Source: an uncultured Candidatus Competibacteraceae bacterium (GTDB taxonomy: Bacteria > Pseudomonadota > Gammaproteobacteria > Competibacterales > Competibacteraceae). From it: a DNA stretch of 15,414 bases. Made by a program: the position numbers and the translations under genes. The notes below the pieces were generated by a model, which worked only from the letters and a program-made list of their open reading frames with translations, ran no database searches and was not told where the DNA came from. Location: NCBI GenBank assembly GCA_937872125.1, contig CALMNY010000231.1, forward strand, positions 1 to 15,414, given 5' to 3'. Shown here piece by piece: positions 7,218-12,925 of the stretch; positions within the stretch are counted from its first letter, which is position 1; the number at the start of each line of letters is the position of its first letter.

Positions 7218-7586
7218 CTAAATCGCCGCGATGGGGCCGCCGATCAGCTTGACCTTGACGGTGGTCGCGGTGGTGGCGGCGGTTTCCCAAATGGTGCCGA
7301 TGGTATACTTTCCCGTGCCCGCTTCGCCGGAGACGGTGGTGACTTTCATCTGCGGGGTCGAGCCGGTAGCGCGGTACATGGCCCGCAGGCCCGCCGTCTT
7401 CGCGCCTGTAGCGACCGCGTTGATTGAGAACACCCCTTCCAGCGCCACGCCGATCTTCTGACCGGCGCCGGTCGCGGCATTGAGGGCGACGCCCGCCGTG
7501 CGGCCCAGAATGAGGAGCTGCCCGTTGGCGACGGCTCCGGTGGTGGTGTACTGATACACCTCACCTGCTTGTAACGACTGAGACAT
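7218..7586 (-). CDS. Capsid cement/decoration protein, DUF2190-like, copy 1
   Basis: 122 residues. I chose the ATG at 7586 (MSQSLQAGEVYQYTTTGAVA) because a near-perfect GGAGGT lies five bases upstream and because the N-terminus then matches copy 2; an in-frame start at 7649 would add 21 residues overlapping the capsid stop. The DUF2190 pattern is visible: short N-terminal strand, LLILGRTAGVALNAATGAGQ, then KIGVALEGVFSI and a closing beta strand TTVKVKLIGGP. Proteins of this family decorate and stabilise phage capsids. The very strong ribosome binding site fits a protein needed in hundreds of copies per virion. It follows the capsid gene by 62 bases that include a hairpin. Confidence 0.87.
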   Translation of the reverse strand: MSQSLQAGEVYQYTTTGAVANGQLLILGRTAGVALNAATGAGQKIGVALEGVFSINAVATGAKTAGLRAMYRATGSTPQMKVTTVSGEAGTGKYTIGTIWETAATTATTVKVKLIGGPIAAI

Positions 7587-7615
7587 CAGATACCTCCAAT
7601 AACAGAATCGTGGAA

Positions 7616-7637
7616 CGCCCCGCCTACAGACGGGGCG
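7616..7637 (-). other. GC-rich hairpin between capsid and cement genes
   Basis: CGCCCCG (7616-7622) and CGGGGCG (7631-7637) form a seven-base-pair stem with an eight-base loop, in the 62-base gap after the capsid stop. The minus-strand sequence after the stem is only moderately T-rich, with no contiguous T run. It is therefore more likely an mRNA-stabilising or partial attenuator hairpin than a full terminator. Confidence 0.45.
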
Positions 7638-7648
7638 GCGCCCAATCA

Positions 7649-9694
7649 TTAGTTGCCGCGATACTTGTGGACCGCCCGGAAGTCGAGCGCGGACACGCCA
7701 AAATCAATGCCGACGACGTATTCGACCCCTTGCAAATCCCAGCTCTGATTTTCGCGCAAGTAGGGTTCCGCGATGCCGTTCAGGAACGCCACTTCAAACG
7801 TGTCATAGACATTCGGGTCCGCGAACAGATACCAGGCATAGGCGCCGTAGGTCTGGCCATCCAGCCGCGCATCCGCGACCACCTCAAACCGGCCGGCAAA
7901 CGGGTTTGGAGTACGAATGGTTGCGCCGGCCGGGTCGTCCTGAGCGGCCATCAGCACGCGGGCGGCCGTTTCCAGCGCCACCGGCACGACCAGATAACGC
8001 GGGCGGATATTGAGCACGGCCCCACTGTTGGGGTCGGTCTGCTTCGCCATCGCAGTCGTGGCGGTGGTCAGGGTGGCTACGGTGGGCGCCGTAGCCGCCG
8101 CCACGTAGTTCTTATGGGTTGCGGTATCCCACAGCGCGGTACTGTCCTGGGTCAGTGTCGGTCCCGTAGTGTTCAGCAGGGCATAGACAATATCGCCGAT
8201 CTTGCGATTGGCGGCCCGGCCCATCATGCGCGGAACCTGGGTCAGTCCGCCCAGATCGTCGTTGATAATCAACTGCCGGCTCATACGATACTTCTTGGCG
8301 TACTGCACCAGCTTGATCGTTTCCTTGCGATCCGTGAACTTGCCGTAGGTGATTTCGCCGTCTTCAGCGACTTCCGCCAGCCCGGTAAAGCCGGACATGT
8401 TGATGCGCTCGGCGGTCTTGAAATCGGGCAGTTGGCCGCGCCGGGTCCAGGTTTGCCAGGTTTCCGGCGCTTCATCGAACCCGGTCAGCAGCGCCTTGTT
8501 GGCGACATTGCTCAGCAGATAGGTGAAGTCGCTGGTGGTCTGGCCGACCGCGCGGGTCATAATCGCCCGGGTGACCACTTCCTCATCCGGTAGCGCGGCG
8601 GTCGTTTCGCCTTTGAACCGCAGGAAATCGCCGGCCAGGGTGCGCAGGCTCTTGCCGTAAATCCCGCCTTCACGCGCCCGCTTCAGTGTTTCCTTATCCG
8701 TCACCAACCCGGCCCGAACCAGCAAGCCCTCTTCCGCGCCGGTTTTGAACTTGTCCAGTTCATCCTCGCCCAGCTGGACACTGCTGCCCAGTGACCGGGG
8801 CTGATTGCTGGGTTTGGCCGGAATGACTACTGGCGGAAGGCGGCCCTCATGGGTACGCACCCCGCGCCCGGCCCACGGGTCATCACTGACCTTGTTCCAC
8901 TCGACGGCGGGCTCGGTTTCGCCGCTCATCACGTCCAGCAAAATCTTGCGGGCGGCTTCTACGCCCCATCCCTCGTCTACGGCGCGGGCGCGCAGGCCAG
9001 CATAAAAATCGTTGCGCGGCACAATGTCCAGGTCAAACAGTTCATGGAGATCCGCAATGCGCTGGCGTTCCTCACGGATCGCTTCGGCTTTGCCGGCTTT
9101 CTTGGCGATCTGGTGATCGCGCTTCATCCGGGTAATGTCCACCACAGGGGCGGCGTCGGCGGTCTCAACCGCTTTCACTTCTTCGGTCATGGTCTTGGCT
9201 CCATACGAGCGATTGATCCCCACCGAAGCATCGGCGGGAACGGTCACAACAGACGCTTCCAGCAAAGTCCAGCCGGTCACCCGGATTTCATCGCTATCGG
9301 CGGATTCTTCCCAGCGGTCTACGGTGTAGCCGATGGAGATGTTTTTGAGAAAGCCATCCTGTACATCCTGAAAGATTTCCCGGGCGCGGCTGTTATTCGA
9401 GAAACGCAACAGGCCGCGCAGCCGCCCATCCTTAAGCCGCACGTTTTCCACAATACCAATAGGCTGATCCTGGTTGTGCCCAAACAGCAGCGGCAACCCT
9501 TCAGCGGCGCGGCTCAGGTCCACTGCGTCCTTTTCATGCGAAAGCACTTCTGTTCCGAACCAGCGCGCGACCGGCGTTTCGCTGGACAGCGCGGCGGGAA
9601 CGGTGCGGGTTTCGGCATGGGCTTCGCGGAGACTTAACGACGCCTCCCGCTCAAAGCGAGCGCCCGCCAGGCCGGTAAAGTCACGAGTCGTCAT
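7649..9694 (-). CDS. Prohead protease / scaffold / major capsid fusion protein
   Basis: 681 residues from the ATG at 9694, which has AGAAGGG nine bases upstream; an upstream in-frame TTG at 9727 lacks support. Residues 1-165 look like an HK97-type prohead protease: LLFGHNQDQPIG (His73), NISIGY (Ser120) and GWTLLEASVVTVPADAS (Glu146). Residues about 169-300 are charged and helical (KRDHQIAKKAGKAEAIREER) and suit a scaffold segment. Residues about 300-681 resemble the Mu gpT-like capsid: LLSNVANKALLTGFDEAP, RKETIKLVQYAKKYRMSRQ, QLIINDDLGGL and a final IDFGVSALDFRAVHKY. Such protease-capsid fusions are known in annotated phages; self-cleavage is expected to free the capsid subunit. The gene follows a micro-ORF with which it shares ATGA. 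Confidence 0.92.
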   Translation of the reverse strand: MTTRDFTGLAGARFEREASLSLREAHAETRTVPAALSSETPVARWFGTEVLSHEKDAVDLSRAAEGLPLLFGHNQDQPIGIVENVRLKDGRLRGLLRFSNNSRAREIFQDVQDGFLKNISIGYTVDRWEESADSDEIRVTGWTLLEASVVTVPADASVGINRSYGAKTMTEEVKAVETADAAPVVDITRMKRDHQIAKKAGKAEAIREERQRIADLHELFDLDIVPRNDFYAGLRARAVDEGWGVEAARKILLDVMSGETEPAVEWNKVSDDPWAGRGVRTHEGRLPPVVIPAKPSNQPRSLGSSVQLGEDELDKFKTGAEEGLLVRAGLVTDKETLKRAREGGIYGKSLRTLAGDFLRFKGETTAALPDEEVVTRAIMTRAVGQTTSDFTYLLSNVANKALLTGFDEAPETWQTWTRRGQLPDFKTAERINMSGFTGLAEVAEDGEITYGKFTDRKETIKLVQYAKKYRMSRQLIINDDLGGLTQVPRMMGRAANRKIGDIVYALLNTTGPTLTQDSTALWDTATHKNYVAAATAPTVATLTTATTAMAKQTDPNSGAVLNIRPRYLVVPVALETAARVLMAAQDDPAGATIRTPNPFAGRFEVVADARLDGQTYGAYAWYLFADPNVYDTFEVAFLNGIAEPYLRENQSWDLQGVEYVVGIDFGVSALDFRAVHKYRGN
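9188..9202 (-). promoter_or_regulatory. Internal ribosome binding site and ATG for a nested scaffold-capsid product
   Basis: Inside the protease-capsid fusion an in-frame ATG (9190-9188, codon 169) is preceded by GGAG (9202-9199) with an eight-base spacer, an ideal Shine-Dalgarno arrangement. Codon 169 (MTEEVKAVETADAAP) lies directly after the protease domain and at the start of the scaffold-like segment. A product from here would have 513 residues without the protease. Lambda makes its scaffold Nu3 from a nested start in C in the same way. Use of this start is inferred. Confidence 0.65.
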
Positions 9695-9738
9695 TTCGGC
9701 TTGCCCTTCTTTTTCTTGCCACCACAAGCGGCGCTCAT
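9691..9738 (-). CDS. 15-codon basic micro-ORF bridging HNH and capsid-fusion genes
   Basis: The frame MSAACGGKKKKGKPK starts with an ATG at 9738-9736 that overlaps the HNH stop as ATGA, and its TGA (9693-9691) overlaps the capsid-fusion ATG, again as ATGA. Thus both junctions have the coupling overlap typical of real genes here. Its base use is GC-rich like the structural genes, unlike the HNH gene. It could be a translated linker peptide, or the tail of a former small Lys-rich gene whose front was replaced when the HNH gene arrived. No strong Shine-Dalgarno is visible. It may simply be chance. Confidence 0.35.
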   Translation of the reverse strand: MSAACGGKKKKGKPK

Positions 9739-10352
9739 GCTGAAATCTCGAATTTGTTATGCTTGATCATGTTTTCTGCTGCGGTCAAAATTCTTAAATT
9801 AAACTCGCAATGTAGTCCAGAAACCAAAGGATGAACAAGCGGAACAATATGATCGACATGGCGTTTAATGCCATCTGATTTTTCTAGTTGTCTCGCTTCT
9901 CGGTAAATCGCGTTCATCTTTTTTCTATCAGCCCACTTCGGAAATGCTTGAGACCGCTTCGCGCACCTCAATCTTTCCAGTTGCGTGTAAATTTCTCTAT
10001 TCTCTAATTTAACCTTTTTTGCATAAGCAAGCCGCTTTTCCTTATGCTTCTCATACATCCTAATGTGCTTTTGTTTTACTTTTTCTGGATTATTCCGTTC
10101 CCAGTTTCTTGATGATTTGCGTACTTTTTCCTTATTATTTTCCCTATATGATTTTGCTATCTGTTTTATTTTTTCATTGTTTTCTACGTTCCATCTTGCT
10201 CTTAATACATTAAAGCATTGTTTGCAATAAATACTTTTCCCATCTGCCCGCTTAGCTTCATTGCCAAATTCGTTAAACGGTTTTACTTTTTTACAACTAA
10301 TGCAAAATTTCGTGCTTACATCAGGCAAATCGAATAGACTTAAGTTAGTCAT
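9735..10352 (-). CDS. HNH endonuclease with zinc ribbon and Lys-rich helical repeats
   Basis: 205 residues. Residues 17-46 hold a four-cysteine zinc ribbon (C17, C20; C43, C46). Residues 55-115 are a long Lys/Glu/Asn-rich helix with NNEK, NNKEK, NNPEK and HKEK recurring every 15-16 residues. The HNH core is at the C-terminus: HVDHIVPL (D167-H168), NL (N185) and AAENMIKHNK (N194, K197). Enzymes of this type cut DNA and are often free-standing homing endonucleases in phages; some assist cos cleavage by terminase, as HK97 gp74 does. The gene is markedly AT-rich against its GC-rich neighbours, a sign of recent acquisition. GTGAG eight bases upstream is a weak ribosome binding site. Confidence 0.88.
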   Translation of the reverse strand: MTNLSLFDLPDVSTKFCISCKKVKPFNEFGNEAKRADGKSIYCKQCFNVLRARWNVENNEKIKQIAKSYRENNKEKVRKSSRNWERNNPEKVKQKHIRMYEKHKEKRLAYAKKVKLENREIYTQLERLRCAKRSQAFPKWADRKKMNAIYREARQLEKSDGIKRHVDHIVPLVHPLVSGLHCEFNLRILTAAENMIKHNKFEISA

Positions 10353-10386
10353 CGCGGTATCTCACTTATACTGGGGTGATTAGGTG

Positions 10387-10435
10387 CTGGATGCGTCTCG
10401 TAAACGTATCCAGTGCCGCTATTTTATCATAAAAT
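10387..10435. other. Inverted repeats in the portal-HNH gap
   Basis: The 90-base gap holds two inverted repeats. CTGGATGCGT (10387-10396) pairs with ACGTATCCAG (10404-10413) around a seven-base loop with one wobble. ATTTTAT (10421-10427) mirrors ATAAAAT (10429-10435). Neither is followed by a convincing T run in the minus direction, so I do not call a terminator. They may mark the edge of the acquired HNH segment. TATGAT inside the second repeat, on the minus strand, resembles a -10 box but has no -35 partner. Confidence 0.5.
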
Positions 10436-10442
10436 CAATCTC

Positions 10443-12008
10443 TTAAGCCGCCTCTTTGTCGCTTTTCTTCTGGATTGTATTTACTTCATCATCCTCTTCA
10501 TCATTCTCTTCATCATCCTTTGCTTCTGGCTTTTCAGTGGACGATGACATAGTGGCAGGCTGACCAGGAACCGGGCGAATATCCAGCGGGTCGGCTTCGA
10601 GTTGTGCATCCACCGTCGCGGGATCGCCACCCAAATCGCGGATGATCTGCCAACGCGACCGGAAGCCATTCTCGACCATCATGGCGAAGGCTTTTACCTC
10701 ACGGGAAGGGTCTATCCAGGGCATATTCGGCGCGCGCACTTCCGGGCGGTACAGACTGGCTTCATCCACGCCGGCAGGGATGCGAATCAAGCCGGCCAAC
10801 CGAGAGGCATCTACAAATTGCCGCCAGACCGGCAGATACAGCTTGACTCTAAGATAGCCAAACAGGCGGCGGTAGTGCGTGACCGCCTCCACCAGCTCCT
10901 GGCGCTGGGCGCTATAGGTGCCGTTGTAATTTTTTGCGATGCTACTGAAGCGCGTACCCGTGCCGGCAGCGACGGCGCGCAGCATGGCGTTGCGGAACGT
11001 CTCCAGATTCGGATTAGGCCGTTTCGGGTCAATCACGCCCACGTCCTCACCCGGCAACAAGCCATCGAAGACCAGCCCCGGCGACATGCTAAAACTGCGG
11101 TCTGTAGCGGTACTGTCTTCGCCGTCCGTGGTCGTGGCGGCCACCACGTCACTCAAGGCTGAATCCCGCTTGATATACGCGGTCAGAGCGGCTGCGACGC
11201 GGGCGGCAATGCGCTCGGATTCCTCGTAGTCTTTGAGATCGTCCAGCCTGGAAAGGACTGCATGGAACAGCGACGCTCCGCGCGTTTGATGCAGGCGGCG
11301 CACAAATTTGAGGTGCAACACTTGATCCGCCGGCAGCCAAATCATGTCGCTGCTGGGAATCCAGGCATTGCCGCCCGGATGCTGGCGATACGCCCAGTAC
11401 CCGACCGGCCGGCCCCAACCGTCTTTGGCGATGCCGTGCGTCACATTGCTTTTGGGCTGGAACATGTCCCACGGCACAAAATCCGCTTCCAGCAATTCCA
11501 GGGCGTAGGGCACGCGCGATGAGAAGGGCGCAATGGGTTTGGTGATGTGATGGACGAAAACTTCACCATCCCGCAGCCAGGAACGGCACAACAACCGCTC
11601 GACTTCAGCGCCCGGCAATTCGCCGGTCACTTCCGGCGCCTGCCAGAACTCCGCCCACAGGTCGGCCAGTTGCCGATTCAGGTCCGTCGCGGGTTCACGC
11701 TCCGGCCCCTTGACCGCCATGGGTTCCATCCCAGCGCCACAGCCGACGATGTTGGTTACCAGATCATCCAGGATGCCAACCGCAAGATCAGAGTTCTCGT
11801 CCAGCCAGCGGGCGAACTGGCGCAGGTTGCCCCGCGCATTGTCCATCACCGAATCGGCGCTGGCGCTGTTACCGCGCCGGGGGCGCTGCGCCGTGATGGA
11901 AACCGCCTCGTAATAGCGTTGAGCGGCTTTGAGGCGGGCTTGCGCCGCCATCCGCGCCGCCGCCCAGCCCGGAAACAAAGGCGCCAGCCAACGGCTTAAC
12001 GGGTCCAT
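10443..12008 (-). CDS. Phage portal protein (lambda gpB family)
   Basis: 521 residues. The N-terminal part (KAAQRYYEAVSITAQRPRR; DNARGNLRQFARWLDENSDL, then AVGILDDLVTNIVG) and the central body (LLCRSWLRDGEVFVHH; LELLEADFVPWDMF; ISPGLVF-like segment MSPGLVFDGLLPGEDVG; TRFSSIAKNYNGTYSAQRQE) are those of lambda-family portals. These form the dodecameric ring through which DNA enters and to which terminase and gpW dock. The ATG overlaps the gpW-like stop by 13 bases, so translation is coupled. The last 28 residues are very acidic then Lys-rich (DDEENDEEDDE, then IQKKSDKEAA), are encoded by 12-base repeats, and are AT-rich like the neighbouring HNH gene. Confidence 0.95.
   Translation of the reverse strand: MDPLSRWLAPLFPGWAAARMAAQARLKAAQRYYEAVSITAQRPRRGNSASADSVMDNARGNLRQFARWLDENSDLAVGILDDLVTNIVGCGAGMEPMAVKGPEREPATDLNRQLADLWAEFWQAPEVTGELPGAEVERLLCRSWLRDGEVFVHHITKPIAPFSSRVPYALELLEADFVPWDMFQPKSNVTHGIAKDGWGRPVGYWAYRQHPGGNAWIPSSDMIWLPADQVLHLKFVRRLHQTRGASLFHAVLSRLDDLKDYEESERIAARVAAALTAYIKRDSALSDVVAATTTDGEDSTATDRSFSMSPGLVFDGLLPGEDVGVIDPKRPNPNLETFRNAMLRAVAAGTGTRFSSIAKNYNGTYSAQRQELVEAVTHYRRLFGYLRVKLYLPVWRQFVDASRLAGLIRIPAGVDEASLYRPEVRAPNMPWIDPSREVKAFAMMVENGFRSRWQIIRDLGGDPATVDAQLEADPLDIRPVPGQPATMSSSTEKPEAKDDEENDEEDDEVNTIQKKSDKEAA
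10485..10520 (-). repeat. Three tandem 12-base repeats encoding the portal acidic tail
   Basis: TTCATCATCCTC, TTCATCATTCTC and TTCATCATCCTT follow each other on the plus strand. On the coding strand they give KDDE, ENDE and EDDE. The unit is a whole number of codons, so copy-number change would lengthen or shorten the acidic tail without a frameshift. Confidence 0.9.
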
Positions 12009-12244
12009 GTCGCCACCGAATAAGGTTGAGCCGTGGTTTGGCCGGCGCGAATGGCGATTTCCAGTTGCAACCGCCCGACATACGACCGCAGTTGCCTAAT
12101 ATCCGCTTGCGTGAAAGAAAGCTGCTTGTCTCCCGCGCCGATTTTTACGACCTTCTTTCCGACCGTCAAATCGTGCAACGCGGTCTGCGCTTCCGTCAGC
12201 CTTGCAGACAAGGTTGCTAGGGAAATTCCAGTAAATTCGCTCAT
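11996..12244 (-). CDS. gpW-like head-tail joining protein
   Basis: 82 residues from the ATG at 12244 (MSEFTGISLATLSARLTEAQ). The core ALHDLTVGKKVVKIGAGDKQ, then LSFTQADIRQLRSYVGRLQL matches lambda gpW (ALHDLMTGKRV...VEFTATSVSDLKKYIAELE), a small alpha+beta protein that binds the portal after packaging and recruits gpFII. The gene lies between terminase and portal, as in lambda. An in-frame GTG at 12283 would add 13 residues but overlaps the T run of the upstream terminator, so it is less likely. No clear Shine-Dalgarno precedes the ATG, which leaves open leaderless or weak initiation. The end overlaps the portal start by 13 bases. Confidence 0.9.
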   Translation of the reverse strand: MSEFTGISLATLSARLTEAQTALHDLTVGKKVVKIGAGDKQLSFTQADIRQLRSYVGRLQLEIAIRAGQTTAQPYSVATWTR

Positions 12245-12250
12245 GCACTG

Positions 12251-12279
12251 GGTAAAGCGTGCAAAATCAAGAATGTCAA
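12251..12279 (-). promoter_or_regulatory. Possible sigma70 promoter restarting transcription before gpW
   Basis: Minus strand: a perfect TTGACA (12279-12274), a 17-base spacer, then TTTACC (12256-12251), which matches three of six -10 positions. It lies just after the H-NS terminator. The predicted start point would fall at about the gpW-like ATG, giving a nearly leaderless message. The -10 match is weak, so this is a candidate only. Confidence 0.35.
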
Positions 12280-12283
12280 GCAC

Positions 12284-12307
12284 AAAAAACCCGCCTTGCG
12301 GGCGGGT
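12284..12307 (-). terminator. Intrinsic terminator of the H-NS-like gene
   Basis: In minus-strand sense, ACCCGCC (12307-12301) pairs with GGCGGGT (12295-12289) around a five-base loop, and is followed by a T run (A run at 12284-12289 on the plus strand). The seven-pair GC-rich stem plus T tract is a textbook rho-independent terminator. It starts 17 bases after the H-NS-like stop and ends 40 bases before the gpW-like ATG. It would also stop readthrough of the late operon unless antitermination is in force. Confidence 0.88.
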
Positions 12308-12324
12308 CTTGATATGGGCTTCTA

Positions 12325-12630
12325 TTAGGCCGCAAGCAGATCATTCTGGGCGATCAGGAAATCCTCAGCGCGGTCCGCATCAAACCACTGCGGGCGCTTG
12401 CCTTTGCCGCTCCAGGTTTTGCCGGTGGCCGGATCACGGTATTTCGGGAAAGAGACGACCGGCGCTTTCTCCGACTTCTCAACTGGCACCCCCGGACCCT
12501 CTCCCAACAGCGCCAGCAACGCCGCGCGGCGTGACTCCAGCGCAACCAGTTCTGCTTTCGCACGCTGCCGGATTTCCTGCTCAACCCGGGCTTTGACTTC
12601 AATCAGATCGTCTAACGAATCTTCAGTCAT
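12325..12630 (-). CDS. H-NS-family DNA-binding protein carried by the phage
   Basis: 101 residues from the ATG at 12630 (MTEDSLDDLIEVKARVEQEI); a longer in-frame start at 12708 would remove the promoter region. The N-terminal 42 residues form a charged amphipathic helix suited to oligomerisation. After a Pro/Glu linker, residues 61-83 carry the H-NS C-terminal domain: FPKYRDPATGKTWSGKGKRP then QWF. In that loop SGKGKRP corresponds to the minor-groove AT-hook-like QGR/SGRGKRP motif. H-NS proteins silence AT-rich DNA; phage copies can act on host or phage genes or counter host H-NS. The gene has its own promoter and terminator, so it can be expressed from a prophage. It has a weak GAG as ribosome binding site. 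Confidence 0.92.
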   Translation of the reverse strand: MTEDSLDDLIEVKARVEQEIRQRAKAELVALESRRAALLALLGEGPGVPVEKSEKAPVVSFPKYRDPATGKTWSGKGKRPQWFDADRAEDFLIAQNDLLAA

Positions 12631-12661
12631 CGGAAACTCATGGGTGAATGGCGGAAAGCGA

Positions 12662-12691
12662 ATTATAGGGTATTCTATCTGGCCAATACAA
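12662..12691 (-). promoter_or_regulatory. Sigma70-type promoter of the H-NS-like gene
   Basis: On the minus strand TTGTAT (12691-12686, four of six to the -35 consensus), an 18-base spacer, then a perfect TATAAT (12667-12662). Transcription should start near 12655, about 25 bases before the ATG at 12630. The -35 lies inside the gap shared with the divergent plus-strand gene. Confidence 0.75.
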
Positions 12692-12706
12692 CCATGAGGC
12701 TCATCC

Positions 12707-12925
12707 ATGAAACCCGCGATTGCGAAGAGTGAACTCCCTGATAAAGCCGATCTGTATGCTGAACTACGGTCTTATCTGTCCGCCGCCATTGCCGAGTGCG
12801 ATGAGGCGTTGTTGCAGGCGGCGAGTAGCCAAAGCCCATTCAGCGCCACCCGCCTCCATCTGCGCGGGCAGCGGGAGGGATTGGTGGCGGTGCTGAATTA
12901 TTTGGGTTCGCTCACCCGGCTCTGA
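12707..12925 (+). CDS. Small plus-strand protein of unknown function, divergent from the H-NS-like gene
   Basis: 72 residues, MKPAIAKSELPDKADLYAEL to VLNYLGSLTRL, predicted almost all helical, with an acidic first half and no membrane segment or known motif. It is the only convincing plus-strand gene in the window. Support comes from GAGG (12696-12699) seven bases before the ATG and from the absence of any minus-strand gene across 12707-12897. It starts 76 bases from the H-NS-like ATG, back to back, and its last 28 bases overlap the end of the HTH gene, tail to tail. I see no clear promoter for it. With the H-NS-like gene it forms a cargo cassette; its role is unknown. Confidence 0.6.
   Translation: MKPAIAKSELPDKADLYAELRSYLSAAIAECDEALLQAASSQSPFSATRLHLRGQREGLVAVLNYLGSLTRL

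Noticed and set aside
7610..8593. Long plus-strand open frame (327 codons) opposite the capsid gene
   Set aside because: It lies wholly antisense to a clear capsid sequence and shows Arg/Gly/His-rich composition typical of GC-rich shadow frames; no family resemblance or operon context.
8849..9637. Plus-strand open frame (262 codons) opposite the protease-scaffold part
   Set aside because: Antisense shadow of a frame with recognisable protease motifs; no ribosome binding site or neighbour.
10353..10442. Terminator after the portal gene
   Set aside because: Hairpins are present, but no contiguous T run follows on the minus strand.
12245..12283. Upstream GTG start for the gpW-like gene
   Set aside because: It overlaps the T run of the terminator, lacks a Shine-Dalgarno, and adds residues that do not match gpW.
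12631..12708. Longer N-terminus for the H-NS-like protein
   Set aside because: The extra codons contain the TATAAT and -35 boxes, and H-NS proteins normally begin near MTEDS-type starts.
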